A stretch of DNA of 8,637 bases from Lachnospiraceae bacterium (GCA_024684065.1 JAIKXO010000211.1:1-8637); one strand, 5' to 3'. Counted from the first letter of the stretch, positions 1-7,930 are shown. Numbers and translations are program-made. The notes: generated by a model not told the origin, from the sequence alone.

Positions 1-177
1 CGGCAGGGAAACTATAATGCCTCCCGCGGGTGCGCTTCCCGCTTCATTATCGGGTACGTGCCTGCTGCATGCCGCAAAGAGATTTTATATTCCGTGCGTT
101 TGTCCGGCACCTGCAAAGCGGATACCGGAACAGTCCGCGCACATTATGACAATAACACTGATATTCCCATGATCAGG

Positions 178-234
178 GCGTCAAAAGCAAATCGCTTATC
201 AGGCAGGCTTGAATGTCGTTTGGATTTTTGACGC
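178..234. repeat. Inverted repeat overlapping the candidate -35 box
   Basis: GCGTCAAAA (178-186) is the exact reverse complement of TTTTGACGC (226-234). Pairing continues imperfectly inward (CAAA..CG against CG..TTTG), leaving a loop of a little over 20 bases. The right arm contains the TTGACG of the promoter candidate. No T-run follows, so it does not look like an intrinsic terminator. It could be an operator or a chance palindrome. Confidence 0.4.
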
Positions 235-257
235 TTGTCCCATATCATTAGTACGAT
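228..257 (+). promoter_or_regulatory. Candidate sigma-A promoter for the dgt operon
   Basis: TTGACG (228-233) matches the -35 consensus at 5 of 6 bases. TACGAT (252-257) matches the -10 consensus at 4 of 6, with an 18-base spacer. If used, the leader would be over 200 bases and would contain all the hairpins before dgt. A weaker alternative is CCGACT (298-303) with TATATA (321-326) at 17-base spacing. Neither is strong. Confidence 0.3.
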
Positions 258-261
258 TCTT

Positions 262-379
262 TTGTTCACAAAATATTCACAAACAAAAAAAGGAAATCCG
301 ACTTATTCGCCGAATATTCTTATATAGATGACAGGATCTGTTTTACGGATCCGTTATAACTCAGAGTTTTTGTGGATAG
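262..379. promoter_or_regulatory. Three DnaA-box-like 9-mers
   Basis: Against TTATCCACA, the + strand has TTGTTCACA (262-270, 7 of 9) and ATATTCACA (273-281, 7 of 9), both fitting the relaxed TTATNCACA with one mismatch. The - strand of 371-379 reads CTATCCACA (8 of 9). The first two lie 11 bases apart, about one helical turn, within repeated TTCACAAA words (265-272 and 276-283). DnaA control of a primase/sigma operon is biologically reasonable, but the sites are imperfect and this rests on motif matching alone. Confidence 0.3.
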
Positions 380-397
380 GATTTGCGGGGCAAATCC
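379..397. repeat. Leader hairpin, 8-bp perfect stem
   Basis: GGATTTGC (379-386) pairs perfectly with GCAAATCC (390-397) around a GGG loop. It lies directly 5' of the double-hairpin element and overlaps the end of the third DnaA-box-like site by one base. No U-tract follows. In RNA it would be the first of three consecutive hairpins in the dgt leader. Confidence 0.5.
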
Positions 398-402
398 ATT
401 AT

Positions 403-474
403 TGCAGAAAAGATGTAAAAAACATATCTTTTCGGTCCCCCTGAGTTTGATAAATCAAACTCAGGGTTTCTGCA
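403..474 (+). repeat. Double-hairpin element, copy 1 (dgt operon leader)
   Basis: There are two adjacent hairpins. Hairpin A is GAAAAGATGT (407-416) with an A-rich loop and ATCTTTTC (426-433), extended by a G-T wobble (415/425). Hairpin B is CCCTGAGTTTGA (439-450), loop TAAA, TCAAACTCAGGG (455-466), a perfect 12-bp stem. The linker is CGGTC. A second copy lies at 7945-8011 with compensated differences. Only this copy also has an outer inverted repeat, TGCAGAAA (403-410) with TTTCTGCA (467-474), which could close both hairpins into a three-way junction or compete with hairpin A. The element ends 12 bases before the dgt Shine-Dalgarno sequence, so it lies in the untranslated leader if the promoter is upstream. 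Confidence 0.8.
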
Positions 475-486
475 GAAGCAATTTCC

Positions 487-492
487 GGAGGA
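487..492 (+). promoter_or_regulatory. Ribosome binding site fixing the dgt start
   Basis: GGAGGA lies 8 bases before the ATG at 501. It selects this ATG over the in-frame GTG at 372, which has no such site and whose extra 43 residues are basic and unlike the family. Confidence 0.8.
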
Positions 493-500
493 CTTACCCA

Positions 501-1508
501 ATGACTATCAGGGAGATGGTTGAAAACAGAGAGGAGGAGCTTTTAAGCCCGTTTGCGTCTCTCAGTAAATATTCCCTCGGAAGGGATATTACAGAAGAGG
601 AATGTGATATCAGGCCGGTGTATCAGAGGGACAGGGACAGGATACTGCACTCCAAATCCTTCAGGCGCCTGAAGGATAAGACCCAGGTCTTTCTTACCCC
701 CGAGGGCGACCACTACAGGACGAGGCTTACGCATACCCTGGAGGTTTCCCAGAATGCAAGGACGATAGCTAAGGCCTTAAGGCTTAATGAGGATCTGACG
801 GAGGCCATCGCGCTCGGGCATGACCTCGGACATACCCCTTTCGGCCACGCCGGGGAGCGTGCTCTTGACAGGTGCTGCGTGGATGGTTTCAGGCATAACG
901 AACAGAGCCTCAGGGTAGTAGAGGTGCTCGAGAAGGACGGGAAAGGACTTAATCTTACAAAAGAGGTAAGGGACGGGATCTTAAACCATAAGACGAAGTC
1001 GATGCCCAAAACCCTGGAGGGAAAAATCGTAAGGCTTTCAGATAAGATCGCATATATACATCATGACATGGACGACGCCATAAGGGCAAAGGTGCTTTCT
1101 GAGGAGGATATCCCGAAAGAACTTCGGAATACTCTCGGGTTTTCCACCACCAGGCGTCTCAATACGATGATCCACGATGTTATTACTACCAGCACAGGAA
1201 AGGATGATATCGTGATGTCAGACGAGATAGAAAAGGCTATGTTTGAACTTCGCAGGTTTATGTTTGAAAATGTGTATCTGAACCCTGTCGTTAAACAGGA
1301 GGAAAGCAAGGCGGAAAAGCTTGTGGAAAGCCTCTATGAGTACTATCTGAGGGAGCCTGAACGTCTTCCGGAGGAATATAAAAACCTTATGAACGATAAG
1401 GGAGTAACTAAGGACCGGGCCGTCTGCGACTTTGTTTCTTCGATGTCAGACAGGTACGCGATCTATGTCTTTGAAAACCTGTATATGCCTAAAAGCTGGT
1501 CACTGTGA
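501..1508 (+). CDS. dgt: dGTPase-like HD-domain triphosphohydrolase
   Basis: A 335-residue protein of the deoxyguanosinetriphosphate triphosphohydrolase-like family, expected in the cytoplasm to split dNTPs into deoxynucleoside and triphosphate and so help set the dNTP pool. Exact substrate preference cannot be read from sequence. The N-terminal half has the family block ending in RDRDRILHSKSFRRLKDKTQ (43-62). The HD metal site is visible as H78 (RLTHTLEV), H107-D108 (LGHDLGH) and D181 (RLSDK), with H111 and H116 in the HTPFGHAGE stretch being family catalytic histidines. The length fits the shorter clostridial form, not the roughly 500-residue enterobacterial Dgt. The start is ATG 501, behind a good ribosome binding site; its MTIREM opening is typical. 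It is the first gene of the run, with dnaG beginning 9 bases after its stop, a linkage common in Clostridia that pairs nucleotide supply with replication priming. Confidence 0.93.
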   Translation: MTIREMVENREEELLSPFASLSKYSLGRDITEEECDIRPVYQRDRDRILHSKSFRRLKDKTQVFLTPEGDHYRTRLTHTLEVSQNARTIAKALRLNEDLTEAIALGHDLGHTPFGHAGERALDRCCVDGFRHNEQSLRVVEVLEKDGKGLNLTKEVRDGILNHKTKSMPKTLEGKIVRLSDKIAYIHHDMDDAIRAKVLSEEDIPKELRNTLGFSTTRRLNTMIHDVITTSTGKDDIVMSDEIEKAMFELRRFMFENVYLNPVVKQEESKAEKLVESLYEYYLREPERLPEEYKNLMNDKGVTKDRAVCDFVSSMSDRYAIYVFENLYMPKSWSL

Positions 1509-1517
1509 GGCCCCGGT

Positions 1518-3290
1518 ATGTTCTATCAGAGGGATACGGTTGAGGAGGTAAGGCAGGCAAATGATATATTAAGCCTTGTGTCCTCATATGTTAATTTAAA
1601 GAAAAAAGGCAGCAGCTATTTCGGTCTCTGCCCGTTTCACAGCGAGAAATCCCCTTCGTTTTCCGTCAGGCCCGAGCGGGGCATGTATCATTGCTTCGGC
1701 TGCGGCAAGTCCGGGGACGTTATCTCTTTCGTTATGGAATATGAGAACTATTCCTTCAACGAGGCCGTGAGCTTTCTAGCCGACAGGGCAGGCATAAGGC
1801 TTCCCGAGGCAAAGGATTCCGAAGAGGATAAGAAAAAACGCTCAAGGAGGGAAAAACTCCTTGCGGTTAATAAGGAGGCGGGAAAGTATTATTATTACGC
1901 TTTAAGGGAGCCTTCAGGCGAAAGAGGGCTTAATTATTTAAAGAACAGAGGGCTTACGGATGATACCATGAAAGCTTTCGGCCTCGGATTCGCAAGGACC
2001 GGGACCAATTCCCTCTACAGATATCTGAAGGGGAAGGGCTTTGATGACGGGATCCTTTCCGACAGCGGAATCTTCAATAAAGATGAGAAGCGCGGAATGA
2101 CCGACAAGTTCTGGAACAGGGTCATCTTTCCGATAATGGATATCCAGAACAGGATAATAGGCTTCGGGGGCCGGGTCATGGGAGACGGTGAGCCCAAGTA
2201 CCTTAATTCTCCCGAGACCGAGATCTTTGATAAGGGAAGAAATCTGTACGGCCTCAATTTCGCCAGAAAATCGAGAAAGAAAGAGCTTATCATATGCGAA
2301 GGGTATATCGATGTCATCACCCAGCATCAGGCGGGCTTCAATCAGGCCGTGGCTTCGCTCGGCACTGCTTTTACCCCGGGACAGGCAAGGCTTTTGGGAC
2401 GCTATGCCGACGAGGTGCTTATCTGCTATGATTCGGACGGACCGGGCGTTAAGGCCTCGATAAGGGTGATCGGCATATTAAGGGAGGCCGGGATCAACAG
2501 CCGCGTGATAAACCTTGAGCCGTACAAGGATCCCGACGAGCTTATCAGAAATCTTGGAGCCGGAGAGTACCAGAAGAGGATCGACGGGGCGGAAAACAGC
2601 CTGTACTTTGAAATAAGGATGGAGGAAAGAGGATTTGATCTTAAAGATCCCGGCAGCAAAACGGATTTCTTTAAGGAGGTGGCAAAGAAGCTTGTCAGGT
2701 TTGAGGATGCCCTTGAGAGGGACAATTATATCGAGGGGATCTCCGGAAAATACGGGATAAAGGCAGAAAGCCTTAGTGAGCTCGTGAAAAAACAGGCCAT
2801 GATCGGTGAATCGATAACGGTTCCTGACAGGCCGAAACCCCTGAAAAACGAAGCCGCAAAGGAAGACAATTCGATCATGGCCCAGAAGAACCTCCTAACA
2901 TGGATGACCGATGAGCCCGGGATATATGAGAAAGCAAAGAAATATATCACAGCGGAGGATTTCAGGGAAGGAATTTACAGGACGGCGGCAGAAGGGCTGT
3001 TTCTGCAGCTTGAAGGGGGGATCCTAAATCCGGCGGCAATTCTCGATGCTTACCAGGATGAAAGCGAGAGGTCGGAGATAGCTTCCGTGTTCAATTCGGA
3101 TTTCAGCTTTGAGCTTGAGGAGAAAGACAAGGAAAAGACATTAAAGGAGCTGATCTTAAAGGTTTTGGAGGACAGCGTTAACAGCCTTATGAGGGAAGGA
3201 GTTTCTGACATCCGTGATATGCAGCTTGCGGTGGAAAAACGCAGGCGGCTTGAGAATATAAAGAAGATTTTTGAAAAGCAGGACCCGTGA
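1518..3290 (+). CDS. dnaG: DNA primase DnaG
   Basis: A 590-residue primase that makes RNA primers at the replication fork, recruited through the DnaB helicase. The N-terminal CHC2-type zinc-binding domain has C38, H41, C59 and C62 (CPFH...CFGC). The catalytic core follows, with conserved RVIFPIMD (201-208) and YLNSPET (228-234). The TOPRIM centre shows E261 (ICEGYID), D305 and D307 (CYDSDGPG), and DPDEL (338-342). The remaining 150-200 residues are a divergent, charged, helical C-terminus, expected to be the helicase-binding region. Length is normal for Firmicutes. The start ATG lies just after the dgt stop; its weak ribosome binding site (GAGG, 1507-1510) overlaps that stop, suggesting coupled translation. 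The gene sits between a dNTPase and the primary sigma factor, the classic macromolecular-synthesis arrangement. No frameshift or missing catalytic residue is seen. Confidence 0.97.
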   Translation: MFYQRDTVEEVRQANDILSLVSSYVNLKKKGSSYFGLCPFHSEKSPSFSVRPERGMYHCFGCGKSGDVISFVMEYENYSFNEAVSFLADRAGIRLPEAKDSEEDKKKRSRREKLLAVNKEAGKYYYYALREPSGERGLNYLKNRGLTDDTMKAFGLGFARTGTNSLYRYLKGKGFDDGILSDSGIFNKDEKRGMTDKFWNRVIFPIMDIQNRIIGFGGRVMGDGEPKYLNSPETEIFDKGRNLYGLNFARKSRKKELIICEGYIDVITQHQAGFNQAVASLGTAFTPGQARLLGRYADEVLICYDSDGPGVKASIRVIGILREAGINSRVINLEPYKDPDELIRNLGAGEYQKRIDGAENSLYFEIRMEERGFDLKDPGSKTDFFKEVAKKLVRFEDALERDNYIEGISGKYGIKAESLSELVKKQAMIGESITVPDRPKPLKNEAAKEDNSIMAQKNLLTWMTDEPGIYEKAKKYITAEDFREGIYRTAAEGLFLQLEGGILNPAAILDAYQDESERSEIASVFNSDFSFELEEKDKEKTLKELILKVLEDSVNSLMREGVSDIRDMQLAVEKRRRLENIKKIFEKQDP

Positions 3291-3339
3291 TCAGGAGAAA
3301 TACGGGTGCCGGACAAGGGGCAGGTTCCCTTATTAAAGA

Positions 3340-3344
3340 GGAGG
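3340..3344 (+). promoter_or_regulatory. Ribosome binding site fixing the rpoD start
   Basis: GGAGG within a purine-rich run lies 8 bases before ATG 3353. It favours this start over the in-frame GTG at 3287, which overlaps the dnaG stop and would add 22 residues unlike sigma region 1. Confidence 0.85.
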
Positions 3345-3352
3345 AAAGCATT

Positions 3353-4504
3353 ATGGACGAAAACAACCAGACTGTCTTTGATGAGAAGCTTAATGAGCTG
3401 GTCAAGCTGGGGCATAAAAAGAAAAACGTGATAGATAACAATGATATCCAGGAAGTGTTTACCGATATGGAGCTTTCGGAGGACAATTACGAGAAGATCT
3501 ATGATATGCTCGAGCAGAACAATATCGATATCTTAAGGATACCGGAGGAGGACAGTCTGCTTCCCGATGATGATCTTCTGCTGACCGATATCGAGGTAAG
3601 CGAGGAGGAATTCAATCCCGCAGAAGAGGAAGAGGTAGATGTAGAGAATATCGACCTTACCGTTTTAGAGGGCGTAAGCGTAGAGGATCCTGTCAGGATG
3701 TATTTAAAGGAGATAGGAAAGGTATCCCTGCTTACGGGAGAAGAAGAGATAGAGCTTGCCAAAAGAATGGAAGAAGGGGATGAGGATGCCAAGAAGCGTC
3801 TTGTGGAAGCCAATCTGAGGCTCGTGGTGAGCATAGCCAAAAGATATGTCGGCAGGGGTATGCTTTTTCTTGACCTTATACAGGAGGGAAACCTGGGCCT
3901 TATGAAGGCTGTAGAGAAGTTTGACTACAGAAAGGGCTACAAGTTTTCAACTTATGCCACCTGGTGGATAAGACAGGCTATAACCAGGGCGATCGCCGAT
4001 CAGGCACGTACCATCAGGATACCCGTACACATGGTGGAGACGATAAACAAGCTTATCAGGGTAAACAGACAGCTCCTGCAGGAGCTTGGAAGGGAACCGA
4101 CCCCCGAAGAGACTGCGGCGGAGATGGATCTTCCTGTCGAGCGGGTCAGGGAGATACTTAAGATATCACAGGAGCCCGTTTCACTTGAGACTCCCATAGG
4201 CGAAGAGGAGGATTCCCACCTGGGTGATTTCATACAGGACGATAATGTCCCGGTTCCTGCCGAGGCCGCGGCTTTTACCCTGTTAAAGGAACAGCTGTCG
4301 GAGGTGCTTGAGACGCTTACCGACAGGGAACAGAGGGTTTTGGAGCTCAGGTTCGGGCTTAAGGACGGAAGGGCAAGGACGCTTGAGGAGGTCGGCCAGG
4401 TGTTCAACGTGACCCGAGAGCGTATCCGTCAGATCGAGGCAAAGGCCTTAAGAAAACTCAGGCATCCGAGCAGGAGCCGCAAGCTCAAGGATTATCTTGA
4501 CTGA
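3353..4504 (+). CDS. rpoD: RNA polymerase primary sigma factor (sigma A / RpoD)
   Basis: A 383-residue group 1 (housekeeping) sigma factor that directs RNA polymerase to -10/-35 promoters. Domains in order: region 1.1 (about 1-65); an acidic linker rich in Asp/Glu (66-105); region 1.2 starting at [13 protein letters not shown] (110-122); region 2 with core-binding and melting segments, including [15 protein letters not shown] (155-169), [19 protein letters not shown] (173-191) and the -10-reading [14 protein letters not shown] (201-214); region 3 (about 220-300); and region 4 with [16 protein letters not shown] (321-336) and the helix-turn-helix [17 protein letters not shown] (354-370) that reads the -35 box. 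The length matches clostridial and bacillar SigA, without the large E. coli insertion. It follows dnaG by 62 bases with no clear internal promoter, and its TGA overlaps the trmK ATG by one base. Confidence 0.98.
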   Translation: MDENNQTVFDEKLNELVKLGHKKKNVIDNNDIQEVFTDMELSEDNYEKIYDMLEQNNIDILRIPEEDSLLPDDDLLLTDIEVSEEEFNPAEEEEVDVENIDLTVLEGVSVEDPVRMYLKEIGKVSLLTGEEEIELAKRMEEGDEDAKKRLVEANLRLVVSIAKRYVGRGMLFLDLIQEGNLGLMKAVEKFDYRKGYKFSTYATWWIRQAITRAIADQARTIRIPVHMVETINKLIRVNRQLLQELGREPTPEETAAEMDLPVERVREILKISQEPVSLETPIGEEEDSHLGDFIQDDNVPVPAEAAAFTLLKEQLSEVLETLTDREQRVLELRFGLKDGRARTLEEVGQVFNVTRERIRQIEAKALRKLRHPSRSRKLKDYLD

Positions 4505-5334
4505 TGGTTACACTTTCGGAAAGGCTTAAAGCCATAGCCAATATGGTGTCGCCTGGGCTTATATGCGCGGATGTCGGCTGTGATCATGCATATCTGGCGA
4601 TATATCTTGCAGAGAATGATATCGCACCCTTTGTTTATGCGACGGATATAAACAGGGGGCCTATTGAAGCGGCAAAAAGAAACATAGAGCAGGCGGGGCT
4701 TTCGGACAGGATAGAAACCATTCTCTGCAGCGGTCTTAAGGGTATAAAACCGGGAAGCGTGCAGTCGGTTATAATGGCCGGAATGGGCGGGCCTTTGATG
4801 GTTGAGATGATCCGGGAAGGAATTAAAGTCTGTGACCTGGCAAAGGAGCTTATCTTAGAACCCCAGTCAGACCCGGCACTGGTGCGTCATTATCTGGATG
4901 ACATGGGCTTTCTGATCATCTCCGAGGATATGGTGACAGAGGAGAACAAGTTCTATCCCGTGATCAAATGCGTGCATTATAACAGGGGACAGAAGGCCTC
5001 AGGGGACAGAAGCGCGAGAGGCGGCAGTAAGGAACGGGAACTGTCGGAGGGCTTCAGGCCGGAGGATGTCTGGGAGAAAGAACACAAAGAGCTTTATTAC
5101 AGATTCGGAGAGATCCTCCTAAAGGAGGAACACCCGTTGCTCCGCGAATATCTGTACAGGCAGCGTAAGATCCTTAAAGGGATCAGGGATAAACTGTCTG
5201 TTTCGGAAGAGACTGAAAGTGTTCTTTTAAAAAGGGCGGAAATAGAAAGGGATCTGTTTTACGTTGAGGAAGCGCTTGCCGTGATAAACAGATCGAATCC
5301 GGTAGAGAAGGAACGTGTGCTTAAGGAAAACTGA
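4504..5334 (+). CDS. trmK: tRNA (adenine-22-N1)-methyltransferase TrmK
   Basis: A 276-residue SAM-dependent methyltransferase of the TrmK (YqfN, COG2384) family, which methylates N1 of A22 in the D-loop of certain tRNAs. The Rossmann-fold glycine motif is DVGCDHAYL (23-31), TDIN (47-50) is the acidic end of strand 2, and AGMGG (92-96) is the family signature near the active site. The C-terminal part (about 190-265) is charged and helical, as expected for the coiled-coil tRNA-binding arm. A Gly/Ser/Arg/Glu-rich, probably disordered stretch at about 160-186 separates the two and makes the protein longer than the roughly 235-residue Bacillus form. Its ATG overlaps the rpoD stop (TGATG), implying translational coupling. 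The order sigma factor, trmK, nif3 is conserved across many Firmicutes, which supports the call. Confidence 0.93.
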   Translation: MVTLSERLKAIANMVSPGLICADVGCDHAYLAIYLAENDIAPFVYATDINRGPIEAAKRNIEQAGLSDRIETILCSGLKGIKPGSVQSVIMAGMGGPLMVEMIREGIKVCDLAKELILEPQSDPALVRHYLDDMGFLIISEDMVTEENKFYPVIKCVHYNRGQKASGDRSARGGSKERELSEGFRPEDVWEKEHKELYYRFGEILLKEEHPLLREYLYRQRKILKGIRDKLSVSEETESVLLKRAEIERDLFYVEEALAVINRSNPVEKERVLKEN

Positions 5335-5366
5335 GGAACCGGTTTGTTTAAGTCAGGAGCAGGATC

Positions 5367-6230
5367 ATGAAATGTCAGAATATTATTGAATTACTGGAGG
5401 AGCTTTCTCCCCTTGAATACGCTCTGGATTGGGATAACTGCGGACTTCTGTGCGGAAGGCGGGAGAAGGATGTAAAAAAGCTTTATATAGCGCTGGATGT
5501 TACGGACGATGTCGCAAGCCGGGCTGTAGCGGACGGGGCGGATATGATCTTAACGCATCATCCTCTCATATTCAGGGGGATAAAAAAGATCACGAATGAG
5601 GATTTTATCGGAAGAAGGCTTTTAAAGCTCATAAAAAACGATATCTCATATTATGCGATGCACACAAATTTTGATATAATGGGTATGGCTGATGCAGCCG
5701 CTGAGATCCTCGGGCTTCGTGATACCGATATCCTGGATGTGACTCATGAGGGGAAGGAGAGCAGTAAACCAGAGGACAGTCCGGGGCCAAGCATTATAGG
5801 CGCATCCGAGAAGGGTGACCCCCAAAAACAGACAGGCCCCGTAAGGCAGGGTATCGGAAGGACCGGAAGACTTCCGAGGATCATGAGCCTTTCCGAGTGC
5901 AGCGAGTATGTAAAGGAAAGATTCAATGTGGAGCATGTCAGGATCTATGGCGACATGGACAGTAATCTGGAGCTTGCTTCCGTGTGTCCCGGCTCCGGAA
6001 AAAGCGAGATAAAAAACGCGCTTAAGGCCGGCGCGGATGTCCTTATCACAGGCGATATCGAGTATCATGAAGGGATAGACGCGGTAGCCTGCGGCCTTGC
6101 GATAATAGACGCGGGACATTACGGGATAGAGAAACTGTTCATAGATTACATGAAGGATTATATAACGGAGAACTGTGAGGGGCTTGAGGTGATCACTCAT
6201 CCTGTCGATGAGCCCTTCAGGATAGTATGA
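5367..6230 (+). CDS. Nif3-like dinuclear metal centre protein (YqfO/YbgI family)
   Basis: A 287-residue member of the Nif3 family, often labelled GTP cyclohydrolase 1 type 2 homolog; the true biochemical role is unsettled. Metal ligands are recognisable: H64-H65 (LTHHPLIF), D103 in HTNFD (99-103), and H251 and E255 in AGHYGIEKL (249-257). The N-terminal half runs to about 126. The second half resumes at GIGRTGRLP (162-170), with TGDIEYHEG (228-236) typical of the family. B. subtilis YqfO has a PII-like domain between the halves; here there is only a Ser/Pro/Gly/Lys-rich linker of about 35 residues, so this is the short form with an added flexible bridge. AGGAG at 5355-5359 precedes the ATG. 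It lies 32 bases after trmK, in the conserved trmK-nif3 order. Confidence 0.9.
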   Translation: MKCQNIIELLEELSPLEYALDWDNCGLLCGRREKDVKKLYIALDVTDDVASRAVADGADMILTHHPLIFRGIKKITNEDFIGRRLLKLIKNDISYYAMHTNFDIMGMADAAAEILGLRDTDILDVTHEGKESSKPEDSPGPSIIGASEKGDPQKQTGPVRQGIGRTGRLPRIMSLSECSEYVKERFNVEHVRIYGDMDSNLELASVCPGSGKSEIKNALKAGADVLITGDIEYHEGIDAVACGLAIIDAGHYGIEKLFIDYMKDYITENCEGLEVITHPVDEPFRIV

Positions 6231-6240
6231 TTTTTTTTAC

Positions 6241-6246
6241 AGGGGG
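6241..6246 (+). promoter_or_regulatory. Ribosome binding site fixing the nucleoside kinase start
   Basis: AGGGGG ends 6 bases before ATG 6253. The TTG at 6247 directly abuts this site and is too close to serve as the start, so the protein begins MAEKSIRV rather than two residues earlier. Confidence 0.75.
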
Positions 6247-6252
6247 TTGAAA

Positions 6253-7920
6253 ATGGCGGAAAAATCTATCAGAGTTGTTGTTAACAATGTGGAGAAGGAT
6301 TACAGAAAAGGCGTAACCTTTGAAGAGATAGCAAAGGAATTTCAGCGTCAGTATGATTCAAGGATCGTTTTAGCTGTTGCAAACGGAAAGCTCAATGAGC
6401 TGAATAAAAAGGTCGGAAGGGATTCGACGGTTTCCTTTGTGACCCTAAAGGATCAGAGCGGCTATCAGACATATAAGAGAAGCGCCTGTCTCTTACTGGT
6501 AAAGGCTTTTACGGATGTAGTGGGAGAGGAGAACATTAAGGAATTCCGTATCGAGTTTTCGATAAGTAAGGGCTATTTCTGCCTGACCTCGGGGAATTTC
6601 ACTTTAAATGCCGATCTCCTGAAAAAAGTGAAAAAGAGGATGGACGAGCTGGTTGCGGAGGATCTGCCGATTTGCAAAATGTCCCATCACATTGACGATG
6701 CGATCGAGATATTCCGAAACCATAACATGAGCGACAAGGAGAAGCTTTTTAAATACAGAAGGGCTTCAAGGGTCAACGTATACAGCCTCGAGGATTATCA
6801 CGATTATTATTACGGATATATGGTGCCGAGCACGGGATATATAACCTCCTATGAGCTGCATCCCTATGACGACGGATTTATCCTGCAGCTCCCCACGAGG
6901 AAGGAGCCCGGTGTCGTGCCGCATATAGAGGTACCGATAAAGCTTTACCAGACCATGAAGGAGACGACGGACTGGGCGAACAGGCTGGGGGTTTCCACCG
7001 TAGGCGAGCTTAACGACAGGATATGTTCCGGAGGCTTTAACGATCTGGTTCTCGTGCAGGAGGCGATGCAGGAGGGGAATATCGTTAAGATCGCTGAGGA
7101 TATAGTGAAAAGGCAGGGCATTAAGTTTGTCATGATAGCGGGCCCTTCATCTTCGGGAAAGACAACGTTCTCACACAGGCTGAGCGTACAGCTCAGGGCT
7201 CATGGGCTCGTTCCCCATCCCATAGCACTTGATGATTATTTCAAAAACAGGGAGGACACTCCTTTAGACGAAGACGGAAATTACAATTTCGAATGTCTTG
7301 AAGCAATTGATGTCGAGGGCTTTAACAGGGACATGACGGCTCTTCTCGCAGGGGAGACGGTGGAGCTTCCCACATTTAATTTTAAGACCGGTGCAAGAGA
7401 GTACAGAGGCAACTATAAAAGGCTCGGGGCGGAGGATATCCTTGTCATCGAGGGCATCCACGGGCTCAATGAGAAAATGTCCCATTCGCTCCCTAAGGAG
7501 AGCAAATATAAGATCTATATAAGCTCCCTGACCACCCTTAATGTCGATGAGCACAACCGTATAGCCACTACGGACGGGAGGCTCATAAGGAGGATGGTAA
7601 GGGATCACAGGACAAGGGGAACTTCCGCAAGGAATACTCTTGCCATGTGGGGCTCCGTAAGGAGGGGAGAGGAAGAGAACATCTTCCCCTTCCAGGAATC
7701 GGCGGATGCCATGTTCAATTCCGCGCTTATTTACGAGCTTGCCGTGCTTAAACAGTTTGCGGAGCCTTTGCTGTTCTCGATAGGTAAGGATGACAGCGAA
7801 TACCAGGAGGCCAAGAGGCTTCTTAAATTCCTAGATTATTTTGTAGGAGTTACGAGCGAGAACCTCCCCAATAATTCGATCATCAGGGAATTCGTGGGAG
7901 GGTCGATGTTCCCGGTGTAG
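6253..7920 (+). CDS. TGS-domain nucleoside kinase (uridine kinase-like)
   Basis: A 555-residue protein with a threonyl-tRNA synthetase-like N-terminus and a P-loop kinase C-terminus. Residues about 4-65 fit a TGS domain (IRVVVNN...). Residues about 70-200 resemble the ThrRS/AlaRS second additional domain and include the His pair SHHIDDA (144-150). The kinase half starts near 290 with Walker A GPSSSGKTT (297-305), followed by ALDDYF (325-330), typical of the uridine kinase/phosphoribulokinase superfamily, and VIEGIHGLN (398-406) as the Walker B-like strand. Family knowledge suggests phosphorylation of a nucleoside such as uridine or cytidine, but the substrate is not proven and the role of the synthetase-like half is unknown. 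It starts 22 bases after the Nif3-like gene, behind an eight-T run, and may be cotranscribed with the operon. It is not a tRNA synthetase: class II catalytic motifs are absent. Confidence 0.85.
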   Translation: MAEKSIRVVVNNVEKDYRKGVTFEEIAKEFQRQYDSRIVLAVANGKLNELNKKVGRDSTVSFVTLKDQSGYQTYKRSACLLLVKAFTDVVGEENIKEFRIEFSISKGYFCLTSGNFTLNADLLKKVKKRMDELVAEDLPICKMSHHIDDAIEIFRNHNMSDKEKLFKYRRASRVNVYSLEDYHDYYYGYMVPSTGYITSYELHPYDDGFILQLPTRKEPGVVPHIEVPIKLYQTMKETTDWANRLGVSTVGELNDRICSGGFNDLVLVQEAMQEGNIVKIAEDIVKRQGIKFVMIAGPSSSGKTTFSHRLSVQLRAHGLVPHPIALDDYFKNREDTPLDEDGNYNFECLEAIDVEGFNRDMTALLAGETVELPTFNFKTGAREYRGNYKRLGAEDILVIEGIHGLNEKMSHSLPKESKYKIYISSLTTLNVDEHNRIATTDGRLIRRMVRDHRTRGTSARNTLAMWGSVRRGEEENIFPFQESADAMFNSALIYELAVLKQFAEPLLFSIGKDDSEYQEAKRLLKFLDYFVGVTSENLPNNSIIREFVGGSMFPV

Positions 7921-7930
7921 TTCTTTATTA

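Larger units (their letters stand above)
1..500. other. Intergenic region and operon leader, no supported gene
   Basis: No coding region is convincing here. Frame 1 is open from the window edge to a TGA at 229-231 (76 codons), but it has no visible start, no recognisable domain, and Arg/Cys/Ser-rich content with CGG/CGC codons unlike the AGG/AGA habit of the downstream genes. I cannot exclude the tail of an upstream gene. An inverted repeat near the left edge (ATAATG at 14-19 with CATTAT at 45-50, enclosing GCGGG/CCCGC at 26-30 and 38-42) may be a stem-loop. The right half becomes A/T-rich from about 240 and holds the promoter candidate, DnaA-box-like 9-mers and hairpins listed separately. 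A GTG at 372 is in frame with dgt but has no ribosome binding site and would translate through the hairpins, so this stretch is taken as untranslated leader. Confidence 0.6.

Noticed and set aside
1..231. Open frame from the window edge to TGA 229-231, possible 3' end of an upstream gene
   Set aside because: There is no recognisable domain, its codon use differs from the neighbours, and a palindrome lies inside it. A chance open frame is as likely, so it is not listed as a gene.
372..500. In-frame upstream extension of dgt from GTG 372
   Set aside because: No ribosome binding site precedes it. The 43 extra residues are encoded by the hairpin element and do not resemble the family, while ATG 501 has GGAGGA at good spacing and a typical N-terminus.
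3287..3352. Upstream GTG start for rpoD overlapping the dnaG stop
   Set aside because: It would add 22 residues not seen in sigma A proteins; ATG 3353 has a strong GGAGG site.
6253..7920. Threonyl-tRNA synthetase or fragment of one
   Set aside because: Only the TGS and second additional domain resemble the synthetase. The C-terminal half has a Walker A P-loop and kinase motifs, and class II synthetase motifs are absent.
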